NCBI RefSeq assembly: GCF_005484585.1
Contig: NZ_CP039435.1
Location: forward strand, 1,922,001-1,986,000
Source: Brevundimonas sp. SGAir0440
Lineage (GTDB): Bacteria; Pseudomonadota; Alphaproteobacteria; Caulobacterales; Caulobacteraceae
Reading direction: 5' to 3'
Length of the DNA: 64,000 nt
Shown piece after piece: positions 8,011 to 17,508 of the stretch. The notes under the pieces were generated by a model that was not told the origin of the DNA, did not search any database, and was given only the letters and a program-made list of their open reading frames with translations. Each line of letters opens with the position of its first letter. Position 1 is the first letter of the stretch. Position numbers and translations under genes: made by a program.

Positions 8011-9293
8011 GTGACGGCCTTCACCCACGACGCCTATTTCACCAAGACGCTCGCTGACGCCGACCCGGACGTCTTCAAGGGCATTCAGGGCGAGCTGGGC
8101 CGTCAGCGCGAGCAGATCGAGCTGATCGCTTCAGAGAATATCGTCTCCCGGGCCGTCCTGGACGCGCAGGGTTCTGTCCTGACCAACAAATATGCCGAGG
8201 GCTATCCCGGTCGTCGCTATTACGGCGGCTGCGAGTTCGTCGACGTAACCGAGAATCTGGCGCGCGAGCGGGCCAAGCAACTCTTCGGCGCCGCCTTCGC
8301 CAACGTCCAACCCCACTCGGGGCCCAGGCCAACCAGGCGGTCTTCTTCACCCTGCTTCAGCCCGGCGACACCTTCTTGGGCATGGACTTAGCCTGCGGCG
8401 GACACCTGACGCACGGGTCGCCCGCGAACCAATCTGGCAAGTGGTTCCGCCCTGTGACCTACAAGGTCCGCGAAGACACCCATCTGATCGATTACGACCA
8501 CGTCGCCGAAATGGCTGAGCGTGAGAAGCCCAAGCTGATCCTGGCCGGCGCCTCGGCCTACAGCCGCCACATCGACTTCAAGCGCTTCCGCGAGATCGCC
8601 GACAGCGTCGGCGCCTATCTGATGGTGGATATGGCCCACTACGCCGGCCTGATCGCCGGCGGCGCCTATCCGGACCCGATCCCGCACGCCCACGTCGTCA
8701 CCACGACGACGCACAAGACCCTGCGCGGCCCGCGCGGCGGCATGATCCTGTCCAACGACGTTGATCTGGGCAAGAAGATCAACTCCGCCGTCTTCCCCGG
8801 CCTGCAAGGCGGCCCGCTGGAACACGTCATCGCGGCCAAGGCCGTGGCCTTCGGCGAGGCGCTGAAGCCCGAGTTCAAGGGCTATGCCCATCAGGTGGTC
8901 AAGAACGCCCAGGCCCTGTCCGGCGTCCTGATCGAGCGCGGCCTGGCCATCGTCTCGGGCGGCACCGACAGCCACCTGGCGCTGGTCGACCTGCGGCCCA
9001 AGGGCGTGACCGGCAAGGCGACCGAGCATGAGCTCGAAAAGGCGCTGATGACCTGCAACAAGAACGGCGTGCCGTTCGACACCGCTCCGTTCACCGTCAC
9101 CTCGGGCGTCCGCCTGGGCACCCCGGCCGGCACCACGCGCGGCTTCGGCGAGGAAGAGTTCAAGCAGATCGGTCACTGGATCGCCGATGTCGTCTCGTCG
9201 ATGAACGGCGGCGACGAAGCCGATCCGGCCGTGGTCGCGGGCGTCGCGGCCCAGGTGCGAGAGTTGACGCACCGCTTCCCGATCTACGGATAA
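8011..9293 (+). CDS. glyA: Serine hydroxymethyltransferase, with a one-base frameshift
   Basis: The gene converts serine and tetrahydrofolate to glycine and methylene-THF. It starts at a GTG (8011) with GGGGA upstream. The reading frame breaks at the G run 8319-8322: the first part runs to ANVQPHSG and then drifts to nonsense, while the expected [16 protein letters not shown] continues in the next frame. Inserting one G restores a normal protein of about 427 residues. The PLP lysine motif [16 protein letters not shown] and the C-terminal [15 protein letters not shown] are intact. A second broken homopolymer in hppA makes a sequence error likely. Confidence 0.93.
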
Positions 9294-9300
9294 GCGCCTG

Positions 9301-9771
9301 ATGAAGTGCCCTTTTTGCGGTCATCAGGACACTCAGGTGAAGGACAGCCGGCCGTCGGACGACGGCTCGGCCATTCGACGCCGCCGGTCCTGCCCGAACT
9401 GCAACGGGCGCTTCACGACGTTCGAGCGCGTGCAACTGCGTGAACTGGTCATCCTGAAGCGCAACGGTCGACGCACGCCGTTCGATCGCGACAAGCTCGA
9501 ACGCTCGCTGGGCGTGGCCCTGCGCAAACGCCCGGTCCAGGCCGATCAGGTCGAGCAGATGGTCAACCGGATCGTCCGCCAGCTGGAAAGCCTCGGCGAG
9601 ACCGAAATCCCGTCCAGCACGGTCGGTGACTTCATCATGAAGGCGCTGAAGGGCGTGGATGAGGTGGCCTATGTCCGCTACGCCTCGGTCTACAAGGATT
9701 TCCGCCACACCGGCGACTTCGCCAAATTCCTGGGCGACGAAGGGTTCGACGAACCGTCCGGCAAGGCCTGA
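9301..9771 (+). CDS. nrdR: Transcriptional repressor NrdR
   Basis: 156 residues, the usual size. NrdR is a zinc and nucleotide-binding repressor of ribonucleotide reductase genes. The N-terminal zinc ribbon has cysteines at 3, 6, 31 and 34 ([10 protein letters not shown] and RSCPNC). The ATP-cone domain begins [21 protein letters not shown] near residue 50. The gene starts seven bases after glyA, and its TGA overlaps the ATG of the next gene (TGATG), so it is the head of a tightly packed rib operon. Confidence 0.97.
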   Translation: MKCPFCGHQDTQVKDSRPSDDGSAIRRRRSCPNCNGRFTTFERVQLRELVILKRNGRRTPFDRDKLERSLGVALRKRPVQADQVEQMVNRIVRQLESLGETEIPSSTVGDFIMKALKGVDEVAYVRYASVYKDFRHTGDFAKFLGDEGFDEPSGKA

Positions 9772-10391
9772 TGCGGGTCACGCTGAAACTGGCGACCTCC
9801 CTGGACGGGCGGATCGCCACGGCCTCGGGCGAAAGCCAGTGGATCACCGGCGAAGCGGCGCGGCTTGAAGGTCACCGCCTGCGCGCGGGGCATGACGCCA
9901 TCCTGGTCGGTGTCGAGACGGTTCTGCATGACGATCCCGAACTGACCGCCCGCCTGCCGGGACGCAGCGTGGACCAGCCCTTGCGCGTCGTGCTGGACAG
10001 CCGGCTGCGCACGCCGCAGGCGGCGAAGGTCGCGGGCGAAAACACCCTGATCCTGACCGCTGTGGAGCCGCGCAGCATCGGCGCCGCCAAGGTGGTGCAG
10101 GTCGCCGCCGAAAACGGTCGTCCGACCATCCCCGCCGTGCTGAAAGCCTTGGCAGCCGCCGGCGCAACCTCGCTGCTGATCGAAGGCGGCGGTCAGGTCG
10201 CGGCGTCTTTTCTGCGCGCAAACGCCGTCGATGCGCTGGAGTGGTTTCGCGCCCCGCTCCTGCTGGGCGGGGAGGGGCGGCCCTGCATCGCAGCCCTGGC
10301 TCTTGCAAAGCTGGCTGACGCCCCCAAGTTCCGTCGCCTGGGCGTCGAGCCTGTCGGGGACGATCTGTGGGAACGCTACGCCCGTCTCTGA
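9771..10391 (+). CDS. RibD reductase-domain protein (no deaminase domain)
   Basis: 206 residues covering only the RibD C-terminal reductase fold, which reduces the ribosylamino-pyrimidine to the ribitylamino form with NADPH. It begins directly with VTLKLATSLDGRIATASGESQWITG, which in bifunctional RibD marks the start of the second domain, and has LIEGGGQVAASFL near the end. The zinc deaminase domain (HAE and PCxxCGxxPPC motifs) is absent, and nrdR abuts upstream, so it has not been missed. The deaminase step must be encoded elsewhere. Confidence 0.85.
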   Translation: MRVTLKLATSLDGRIATASGESQWITGEAARLEGHRLRAGHDAILVGVETVLHDDPELTARLPGRSVDQPLRVVLDSRLRTPQAAKVAGENTLILTAVEPRSIGAAKVVQVAAENGRPTIPAVLKALAAAGATSLLIEGGGQVAASFLRANAVDALEWFRAPLLLGGEGRPCIAALALAKLADAPKFRRLGVEPVGDDLWERYARL

Positions 10392-10393
10392 CG

Positions 10394-10433
10394 CCGTCCA
10401 ATTAGATGATTAGACGAATTAGACGGTATTTTT
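10394..10433 (+). terminator. Inverted repeat plus T-tract between the RibD-reductase gene and ribE (candidate attenuator or terminator)
   Basis: CCGTCCAATT (10394-10403) and AATTAGACGG (10417-10426) form a ten-pair stem with one mismatch and a 13-base loop, followed directly by TATTTTT. The same stretch holds ATTAGA three times (10401, 10409, 10418). The stem is AT-rich in part and hence weak, so partial termination or attenuation before ribE is more likely than full termination. No FMN riboswitch consensus is recognisable. Confidence 0.4.
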
Positions 10434-10456
10434 CTCCCAAGGGGTCCAGAGTCCAA

Positions 10457-11047
10457 ATGTTCACCGGCATCGTCACCGACATCGGCCGCGTCCGCGAGGT
10501 TCGCGAGACCGATCGCGACCGCCGTTACGAGATCGAGACCGCCTGGAACACCGACGGCATCGACCTGGGCGCCTCCATCAGCCATGCGGGCTGCTGCCTG
10601 ACGGTGACCGAAAAAGGCGCCGATTGGTTCGCCGTCGAGGTGTCGAACGAGACCCTGTCCAAGACCACCCTGGGCGCCTGGAAGACCGGCGACGGCGTCA
10701 ATCTGGAGCGGGCCGCCAAGCTGGGCGACGAGATGGGCGGCCATGTCGTGTCCGGCCACGTCGACGGTCTTGGCCGGGTGATTTCGATCACGCCCGAAGG
10801 CGGATCGCACCGGATCGAGGTCGAGGCCCCCGCGCCTCTGCATCGCTATATCGCCGCCAAGGGGTCGATCACGGTGGATGGCGTGTCTCTGACCGTAAAC
10901 GCCGTCGAGGGTCAGGTCTTCTCGCTGAACATCATCCCGCACACCTGGGACGTAACGACCCTGGGCCGCTTGAAAGCGGGCGATCCGGTCAATCTGGAGA
11001 TCGACATGCTGGCGCGATATCTCGTGCGGTGGCAGGAGACCGCGTGA
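10457..11047 (+). CDS. ribE: Riboflavin synthase alpha chain
   Basis: 196 residues from the ATG at 10457, giving the hallmark N-terminus MFTGIVTDIGRV. The enzyme dismutates two 6,7-dimethyl-8-ribityllumazine molecules to riboflavin. Two lumazine-binding repeats are visible, the second starting at GGHVVSGHVDGLGRV near residue 97, and SLTVNAVEGQVFSLNIIPHT is the conserved end of repeat two. Its stop TGA overlaps the ATG of the next gene. AAGGGG lies about a dozen bases upstream of the start. Confidence 0.96.
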   Translation: MFTGIVTDIGRVREVRETDRDRRYEIETAWNTDGIDLGASISHAGCCLTVTEKGADWFAVEVSNETLSKTTLGAWKTGDGVNLERAAKLGDEMGGHVVSGHVDGLGRVISITPEGGSHRIEVEAPAPLHRYIAAKGSITVDGVSLTVNAVEGQVFSLNIIPHTWDVTTLGRLKAGDPVNLEIDMLARYLVRWQETA

Positions 11048-12183
11048 TGCAAGCCCAGGCCGCCAACATGAACGACAGCCCCATCAGTCCGATTGAGGAC
11101 ATCCTTGAGGACGCCCGCAACGGCCGTCCCTACATCCTGGTGGACGCCGAGGACCGCGAGAACGAGGGGGACATCATCATCCCCGCCCAGTTCGCAACGC
11201 CGGACCAGATCAACTTCATGATCCGCCAGGCGCGCGGCCTGGTGTGCCTGGCCCTGACGGCCGAGCGCGCACAGCAACTGCGTCTGCCGCCCATGGCTGC
11301 CGACAATCGCGAGAGCATGAAGACCGCCTTCACCGTCTCTATCGAGGCCAAGGACGGCGTGACGACCGGCATCTCGGCCGCCGACCGCTCGCGCACCATC
11401 CATGTGGCGACCGACGCGTCCAAGGGCATGGACGACATCGTCTCGCCAGGACACATCTTCCCGCTGGTCGCGCGCGACGGCGGCGTGCTGGTCCGCGCCG
11501 GCCACACCGAGGCGGCGGTGGACATCAGCCGCATGGCCGGCCTGACGCCCGCCGGTGTGATCTGCGAGATCATCAAGGACGACGGCGAGATGGCGCGGAT
11601 GCCCGATCTGGTCGCCTTCGCCCAGCTGCACGGGCTGAAGATCGGCACCATCGCCGACCTGATCGCCTATCGCCGTCGCACCGAACGCTTCGTCGAGCGG
11701 ATCATGGATACGCCGTTCGAGAGTGTTCACGGCGGACCGTTCCGCCTGATGCTGTACAAGAACACCATCGAGGGCGCCGAGCATGTGGCCCTGGTCAAGG
11801 GACGCATCGATCCGGCCAAACCGACCCTGGTGCGGATGCATCAGGTGGACTTCGCCTGCGACCTGTTGGGCCACGTCGAGGCGCGCCAGGACTATGTGCC
11901 CAGCGCCCTAAAACAGATCACCGACCATGACGGCCCCGGCGTCGTTGTCTTCCTGCGCGATCCGTCGCTGAACTCGTTGGCCGAACGGTTGGCGGGCGCA
12001 GACAAGCCGGCGGCGATGGATCGCTCGCTGCGCGCCTATGGCGTGGGAGCTCAGATCCTGCTGGACCTGGGCGTCAAGGATATGATCGTGATGAGTTCGA
12101 CGCGACCCGAACCAACGGCGTTGGAAGGCTACGGCCTTCGCATCGTCGGCTGGCGCGACATGGATGGAGAAACCAAGGCGTGA
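11047..12183 (+). CDS. ribB: 3,4-dihydroxy-2-butanone 4-phosphate synthase fused to a degenerate GTP cyclohydrolase II domain (RibBX-like)
   Basis: 378 residues. The N-terminal half is a complete Rib[36 protein letters not shown] and GHTEAAVD are all present, so it should make DHBP from ribulose 5-phosphate. The C-terminal half has the GTP cyclohydrolase II fold ([36 protein letters not shown]) but lacks the three zinc cysteines (C-x10-C-x-C) and the GRGIGL loop, reading [17 protein letters not shown] instead. This matches the RibX type of domain known in proteobacteria. The start overlaps the ribE stop (TGATG). Confidence 0.9.
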   Translation: MQAQAANMNDSPISPIEDILEDARNGRPYILVDAEDRENEGDIIIPAQFATPDQINFMIRQARGLVCLALTAERAQQLRLPPMAADNRESMKTAFTVSIEAKDGVTTGISAADRSRTIHVATDASKGMDDIVSPGHIFPLVARDGGVLVRAGHTEAAVDISRMAGLTPAGVICEIIKDDGEMARMPDLVAFAQLHGLKIGTIADLIAYRRRTERFVERIMDTPFESVHGGPFRLMLYKNTIEGAEHVALVKGRIDPAKPTLVRMHQVDFACDLLGHVEARQDYVPSALKQITDHDGPGVVVFLRDPSLNSLAERLAGADKPAAMDRSLRAYGVGAQILLDLGVKDMIVMSSTRPEPTALEGYGLRIVGWRDMDGETKA

Positions 12184-12641
12184 CCGAAGCCCCCCGTATT
12201 CTGATCGTTGAGGCGCGCTTCTACGACGACCTGGCCGACGCCCTGCTGGAAGGGGCCAAGGAGACGCTGAAGGCGCGCGGCGCCGACTTCGACGTCATCA
12301 CCGTGCCCGGCGCTCTGGAGGTGCCGCCAGCCATCGCCCTGGCCGAGGAGGCCGGCCGCTTCCCGACCGCGCCCCGCTATGACGGCTATGTCGCCCTGGG
12401 CACGGTCATCCGGGGCGAAACATATCATTTCGAGATCGTCTCCGACCAATCGGCGGCCGGAATCATGGCGCTGGGCGTCAAGGGCGTCATCATCGGCAAC
12501 GGCATCCTGACGACCGAGGACGAAGACCAGGCCTGGTATCGGGCCCGTCTTTCGGAAGGGGATAAGGGCGGCGGCGCGGCCAAGGCGTGCCTGGACCTCA
12601 TTGCATTGAAGAAGCGGTTGCGTCATGGCGTCGGCGCATGA
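12180..12641 (+). CDS. ribH: 6,7-dimethyl-8-ribityllumazine synthase
   Basis: 153 residues. It condenses DHBP with the ribitylamino-uracil to the lumazine precursor used by ribE. The active-site histidine is in [22 protein letters not shown], and [10 protein letters not shown] is the conserved substrate loop. The start is a GTG overlapping the upstream stop (GTGA). Its own stop overlaps the nusB ATG by four bases, so translation is coupled through the whole operon. It forms icosahedral or pentameric assemblies in other bacteria. Confidence 0.96.
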   Translation: MTEAPRILIVEARFYDDLADALLEGAKETLKARGADFDVITVPGALEVPPAIALAEEAGRFPTAPRYDGYVALGTVIRGETYHFEIVSDQSAAGIMALGVKGVIIGNGILTTEDEDQAWYRARLSEGDKGGGAAKACLDLIALKKRLRHGVGA

Positions 12642-13162
12642 CTGAACCGAACAGCGTCAAAGCCGTCCTCGAACAACTCGCCGAAGCCGAAAAGCAGCGC
12701 GCCGAGCCCAATCTGAGCTCCAAACAGCGTCGCGCCCGCACCGTGTCGCGTCTCGCCGCCGTCCAGGCCCTGTATCAGATGGAACTGGCGGGCGAGGGCG
12801 TGGAGACGGTGATCACCGAATTCTCCAACTTCCGCTTCGACGCCGACATTGAGGGCCAAGCCCTGGCCGAGGCCGATGAGGCCTATTTCGCCGACATCGT
12901 GCGCGGCGTGATCGAAAGCCAGCGCGACATCGACACGGCCATCAAGGCCCGCCTGGCCTCCAACTGGAAGCTGGAGCGGATCGACGCAACCCTGCGCGCC
13001 CTGCTGCGGTCAGGCGCCTGGGAGCTGATCAAGCATCCCGAGACCCCGCGCGAGGTCGTGATCGACGAATATGTCGAACTGGCCAAGGCCTTCTTCGACG
13101 ACGCCGAGGCGCGCTTCGTCAACGCGGCGCTGGACGGCGTAGCCAAAGACACCCGCAAATAA
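12638..13162 (+). CDS. nusB: Transcription antitermination factor NusB
   Basis: 174 residues from the ATG at 12638, inside the ribH stop (ATGA). NusB binds boxA RNA with NusE and supports antitermination of rRNA operons. The all-helical domain starts at [22 protein letters not shown] near residue 25; an N-terminal extension of about 20 acidic and basic residues precedes it. [29 protein letters not shown] is the conserved C-terminal block. Linkage of nusB to ribH is widespread in bacteria. Confidence 0.95.
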   Translation: MTEPNSVKAVLEQLAEAEKQRAEPNLSSKQRRARTVSRLAAVQALYQMELAGEGVETVITEFSNFRFDADIEGQALAEADEAYFADIVRGVIESQRDIDTAIKARLASNWKLERIDATLRALLRSGAWELIKHPETPREVVIDEYVELAKAFFDDAEARFVNAALDGVAKDTRK

Positions 13163-14151
13163 TGCCGGCGCTCGACGTCGCGGGCGAGTTCGAGACGATC
13201 GAGCGGCTGTTCAAGCCCCTGGCCCATCCCGAGTGGGGAAGGGGACTGGCCGACGATGTGGCGGCGCTGCCGTCACGGCCTGGCTACGACCTCGTCCTGA
13301 CCAAGGACGCCATCGTCGAGGGCGTGCATTTTCTGCCCGACGATCCGCTGGACACGGTCGCCAGGAAGTTGCTGCGTGTGAATCTGTCGGACCTCGCCGC
13401 CAAGGGGGCTGAGCCGTTCGGCTATCTGCTGTCCTGCTTCTGGTCCGAGCGCTGCGGCTGGCCCGAGCGCGAGGCCTTCGCCGCCGGACTGGCTGAAGAT
13501 CAGGCGCGGTTCGGCGTTCATTTGCTCGGCGGCGACACGGTCAGGACCCCCGGCCCGCTGTCCTTCGCTCTGACGGCCTTGGGGTGGGCGCCGACGGGCA
13601 AAGCCGTTTCTCGCGCGGGCGCGCAGGTCGGCGACCTCGTCTTCGTCACCGGCGTGATCGGGGACGGGCTTCTGGGGCTGAAGGCGGCGCAAGGACAACT
13701 GGCTCTGGCGCCCGAGCGGATGCAAGCCTTGATCAACCACTACCGGATGCCCACGCCCCGGACCGACTTCGCCGACATCGTGCGCGAGTTCGCCACCGCA
13801 TCCGTCGATGTGTCGGACGGCCTGGCCGCCGATCTGGCCCACATCGCGCAGGCCAGCAGGGTCGGCGTGTCGCTCAATCTGAACGTCCTGCCCCTGTCTG
13901 CGGCGGCCCAAGCCTGGTTCGACGACCGGGTCGATCCGCAGCTATCGTTGGAAGATCTGGCCAGCGGCGGTGACGACTATGAGATCGCCTTCACCGCCCA
14001 TCCGCGCCACGAAGACGCCCTGCGTCGCGAGGCCGAGCGCCGGCTGATTCGCCTGACCCGCATCGGCGAAGTCACCGCTGGTCGGGGCCTGACGGTTCTT
14101 TACGACGGTCAGCCCGTGCCGATGGCCAGAAACGGCTGGACCCACGGCTGA
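13162..14151 (+). CDS. thiL: Thiamine-monophosphate kinase
   Basis: 329 residues. It phosphorylates thiamine monophosphate to the active cofactor thiamine diphosphate. The PurM/AIR-synthase-like fold shows LTKDAIVEGVHFLPDD, LLGGDTVRTPGPLSFALTALG, ASVDVSDGLAADL and GGDDYEIAFTA, all ThiL signature blocks that bind Mg-ATP and substrate. The ATG overlaps the nusB TAA by one base, completing the nrdR to thiL run of coupled genes. Confidence 0.96.
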   Translation: MPALDVAGEFETIERLFKPLAHPEWGRGLADDVAALPSRPGYDLVLTKDAIVEGVHFLPDDPLDTVARKLLRVNLSDLAAKGAEPFGYLLSCFWSERCGWPEREAFAAGLAEDQARFGVHLLGGDTVRTPGPLSFALTALGWAPTGKAVSRAGAQVGDLVFVTGVIGDGLLGLKAAQGQLALAPERMQALINHYRMPTPRTDFADIVREFATASVDVSDGLAADLAHIAQASRVGVSLNLNVLPLSAAAQAWFDDRVDPQLSLEDLASGGDDYEIAFTAHPRHEDALRREAERRLIRLTRIGEVTAGRGLTVLYDGQPVPMARNGWTHG

Positions 14152-14193
14152 GGCGGCAAGGGAATCCTAACGCCCGTCCGGCAGGATGTCGTC

Positions 14194-14625
14194 ATGGACC
14201 GTAGAACCCTGATCGCCGCCGGAACCGCTGCCCTGACCGGCGCCACCGCCAGTCGCGCCGCCGCCTCCGGCAGCGAAACCGAGTCTGCGCCTGCGGCCCT
14301 GAACATCGCAGGCCTGGGTCTGCCCGTCATCGAGGGGGGCCGTTTGCGGAACTACGTGTTCGTCGCCCTCAGGCTCGAACTGGGCGCCGGCAAGACCGTC
14401 GAGCAGATGAAGCCCAAGGAGGCCTTCTTCCGCGACGCCGTCGTCCGCGCGGCGCACAAGACGCCTTTCACCGTGCCCGGCGACTGGACACGGCTGGACG
14501 AGCGGGCCCTGTCCGCCTCGCTGGTGGCGGCGTCTGCGGCGATCTCGGGGCGTGGCTCCGTCCGGCGCGTCGAGGTCGTCAGCCAGTCGCCGCGGCGCCG
14601 CACGGGCATGCAGACCGCCCGCTGA
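14194..14625 (+). CDS. Hypothetical exported protein with Tat-like signal
   Basis: 143 residues. The N-terminus MDRRTLIAAGTAALTGATASRAAA has twin arginines and a hydrophobic stretch ending in ASRAAA, consistent with Tat or Sec export to the periplasm. The mature part (VIEGGRLRNYVFVALRLELGAG, then MKPKEAFFRDAVVRAAHK) has the look of a FliL-like periplasmic domain but I cannot place it in a family with confidence. It follows thiL by 42 bases and may share its transcript. Confidence 0.65.
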   Translation: MDRRTLIAAGTAALTGATASRAAASGSETESAPAALNIAGLGLPVIEGGRLRNYVFVALRLELGAGKTVEQMKPKEAFFRDAVVRAAHKTPFTVPGDWTRLDERALSASLVAASAAISGRGSVRRVEVVSQSPRRRTGMQTAR

Positions 14626-14802
14626 ACGGGCTGACCGACCGCTGTTGCGTCACTTCGCCTGCCATGACAGGCTCCCTTTGCAAATCCCAAAGAACGCACT
14701 GACGCGTTCGCCGCGTGCGGGGGGACCGGAAGGCGGACAGAGGCGATAACGCCCGACCGCGCCAAGGCCTGCGCGCCTGTTTGCAAGGGCATGGAAACGC
14801 CA

Positions 14803-16949
14803 ATGACGAACTCACTTACGCTGGTCTTCGCGGCCGGTGTGCTGGCGGTGCTGTATGGCGCTGCTCAGACCGCCGTGCTGATGAAGGCGAGCACCGGCAA
14901 CGACAAGATGCGAGAGATCGCCGCCGCGATCCAGGAAGGCGCCTCGGCCTATCTGAAGCGGCAATATCTGACCATCGGCATCGTCGGGATCGTGATCCTG
15001 ATCGCCGCCTACTTCCTGATCGGCGCTTACGCCGCCGTCGGCTTTCTGATCGGCGCCGTCCTGTCCGGCGCGGTCGGATACGCCGGGATGCTGATCTCGG
15101 TGCGGGCCAATGTGCGCACGGCGCAGGCGGCGTCCGAAAGCCTGTCCAAGGGGTTGAACCTGGCGTTCCGCTCGGGCGCCATCACGGGCATGTTCGTGGC
15201 GGGCGGCGCTCTGATCGGGGTGTCAGGCTACTACATCGTGCTGACCCAGCATCTGGGCTTGGCTTCGACGGGCCGCGAAGTGATCGACGGGCTGGTGGCG
15301 CTGGGCTTCGGCGCCTCGCTGATCTCGATCTTCGCGCGCCTGGGCGGCGGCATCTTCACCAAGGGCGCCGACGTCGGCGGCGACATGGTGGGCAAGGTCG
15401 AGGCGGGTATTCCCGAGGACGATCCTCGTAACGCCGCCACCATCGCCGACAATGTGGGCGACAACGTCGGCGACTGCGCCGGCATGGCGGCCGACCTGTT
15501 CGAGACCTATGCCGTGACCACCGTTGCGACCATGGTGCTGGCCGCGATCTTCTTCAGGGGGCAGCCTTATGTGGATCTGATGATGGTGCTGCCGTTGGCG
15601 ATCTGCGCGGTTTGCATCGTGACCTCCATCGTCGGCAGCTTCTTCGTGCGGTTGGGCAAGTCCAACAACATCATGGGCGCCCTCTATCAGGGACTGATCG
15701 TCACCGGCGTTCTGTCCATCGGCGCGGTCTGGTGGGTGATCGACCAGATGGTGACGGGGCCGATCGTGACGGCCAGCGGTCTGGAAATCCAGCCGATGGC
15801 GCTGTTCTGGTCCGGTATGGTCGGCTTGGCCGTGACGGCGGCGATTGTGGTCGTGACCGAATACTATACCGGATCGGGCTTCCGTCCGGTGCGATCGGTC
15901 GCCAACGCCTCTGTGTCCGGGCACGGCACCAATGTCATTCAGGGCCTGGCCGTCTCGCTGGAGGCGACGGCGCTTCCGGCGCTGACGATCATCGTCGGCA
16001 TCGTGGCCAGCTTCCAGCTGGCCGGCCTGTTCGGCATCGCCATCGCCACCACGACCATGCTGGGCGTGGCGGGAATGATCGTGGCGCTGGACGCCTTTGG
16101 ACCCGTGACCGACAACGCCGGCGGCATCGCCGAGATGGCGGGTCTGCCCAGCGATGTGCGGCATTCGACGGATGCGCTGGACGCCGTGGGCAACACGACC
16201 AAGGCCGTGACCAAGGGCTACGCCATCGGTTCGGCGGGTCTCGGCGCGCTGGTGCTGTTCGCCGCCTATACGTCGGACCTGCAGTATTTCTCGGCCAACC
16301 CGGCGGACTACCCCTTCTTCGCGGGGATGGGGGAGATCGCCTTTGATCTGACCAATCCCTACGTCGTCGTCGGGCTGCTGTTCGGGGGCTGCTGCCTTTC
16401 CTCTTCGGCGGGATGTCGATGATGGCGGTGGGACGCGCCGCCGAATCAGTCGTCGCGGAAGTGCGGCGCCAGTTCCGCGAGAACCCCGGCATCATGACCT
16501 ATCAGGTAAAGCCGGAATACGGCCGGGCGGTCGACATCCTGACGAAGGCGGCGATCCGCGAGATGATCGTGCCGTCTCTGTTGCCAGTGCTGTCGCCGAT
16601 CGTCCTGTTCGTCGCGGTGCTGGGCATTTCGGACAAGGCGAACGCCTTTGCCGCTCTCGGCGCCATGCTGATGGGTGTGATCGTCACCGGCCTGTTCGTC
16701 GCCATTTCCATGACGTCGGGCGGCGGCGCGTGGGATAACGCCAAGAAGGTGATCGAGGAAGGTTTCACCGACAAGAACGGCGTCGTCCACGGCAAGGGTT
16801 CGGAGGCCCACAAGGCGGCCGTGACCGGCGATACGGTGGGCGATCCCTACAAGGACACGTCGGGTCCGGCGGTGAACCCGATGATCAAGATCACCAACAT
16901 CGTCGCCTTGCTGCTGCTGGCGGTGCTGGCGAGCGGGACCATCGGCTAG
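14803..16949 (+). CDS. hppA: Membrane-bound proton-pumping pyrophosphatase, with a one-base frameshift
   Basis: The protein couples PPi hydrolysis to proton export. The frame is broken at the G run 16384-16388: LLFGG is followed by nonsense and a stop, whereas one extra G gives [20 protein letters not shown] and joins to the downstream ORF, about 715 residues in total. The pyrophosphate-binding [20 protein letters not shown] and [18 protein letters not shown] are intact. GNTTKA carries the lysine typical of K+-independent enzymes. About 16 membrane segments are expected. The start is ATG 14803; ATG 14791 is an alternative. A strong terminator follows. Confidence 0.92.
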
Positions 16950-16974
16950 GCTGAAACATACAGCCCTTACGACA

Positions 16975-17012
16975 ACGCCCCGGAGAGCGATCTCCGGGGC
17001 GTCTTTGCTTTT
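16975..17012 (+). terminator. Rho-independent terminator of hppA
   Basis: ACGCCCCGGAGA (16975-16986) and TCTCCGGGGCGT (16991-17002) form a perfect 12-pair stem with a GCGA (GNRA) loop, followed by CTTTGCTTTT. It lies 26 bases after the hppA stop and just before the 3' end of the convergent bamE gene, so it may insulate both. Confidence 0.9.
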
Positions 17013-17028
17013 GGGGCGATGAGCCGCC

Positions 17029-17508
17029 TTAGTCGGGGCGGCGCTGGCCGGGGGTGTCGTCCTCGGTGCGGGGCAGTTGGCCACGGCCGACGTTGCCCAG
17101 CAGTTGTTCCAGAACGGTCAGCTCGCGACCGCGCGTCGGCGTCTCGTTGCGGTTCATGGCGATCTGCTCGCCGTCCGTCAGGCCGAGAGTCCGCACCGAC
17201 GCCACCTGATCGCCCTGCGGGACGAAGGTGATCTCGGTCACCGTGCGGGTCGAAACCTTGGGCAGGTTGTATGTATATTTCTCAGTCGTCTGGCTGATGT
17301 AATACCAGACCTGATCAGGCTCGAACGTCGAGGTGGTCGAAGGCGAACCCAGCTTGGCGAGGACGGTTTCCTTGGTGTCCGTGCCGGCGACCACGTCTTG
17401 CGGCTTGGCGTCGATGGCCTGGAAGCCGTTGGAGCCGATGGTCGGGGCGCAGGCGGCGGACAGGCCGGCCAGCGAAACAGCGACGAAAAGCGGGACGAAA
17501 CGGGACAT
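17029..17508 (-). CDS. bamE: Outer-membrane assembly lipoprotein BamE (SmpA/OmlA)
   Basis: 159 residues from ATG 17508, giving a lipoprotein signal MSRFVPLFVAVSLAGLSAAC. BamE is a small subunit of the Bam complex that inserts beta-barrel proteins in the outer membrane. The SmpA/OmlA domain is seen in GTDTKETVLAKLGSPSTTSTF and QVWYYISQTTEKYTYNLPKV. The C-terminal 40 residues after this domain are polar and Arg/Pro-rich, longer than in E. coli. An in-frame start 24 bases upstream exists but would spoil the signal. It is divergent from the chaperone gene. Confidence 0.92.
   Translation of the reverse strand: MSRFVPLFVAVSLAGLSAACAPTIGSNGFQAIDAKPQDVVAGTDTKETVLAKLGSPSTTSTFEPDQVWYYISQTTEKYTYNLPKVSTRTVTEITFVPQGDQVASVRTLGLTDGEQIAMNRNETPTRGRELTVLEQLLGNVGRGQLPRTEDDTPGQRRPD

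Noticed and set aside
10392..10456. FMN riboswitch before ribE
   Set aside because: The spacer is only 65 bases and has none of the conserved FMN aptamer segments.
10912..11874. Open frame of 320 codons antisense to ribE/ribB
   Set aside because: Shadow frame; no ribosome binding site or recognisable domain, and it crosses two conserved genes.
15223..16164. Open frame of 313 codons antisense to hppA
   Set aside because: His/Asp/Gly-rich antisense translation of a membrane protein; not a gene.
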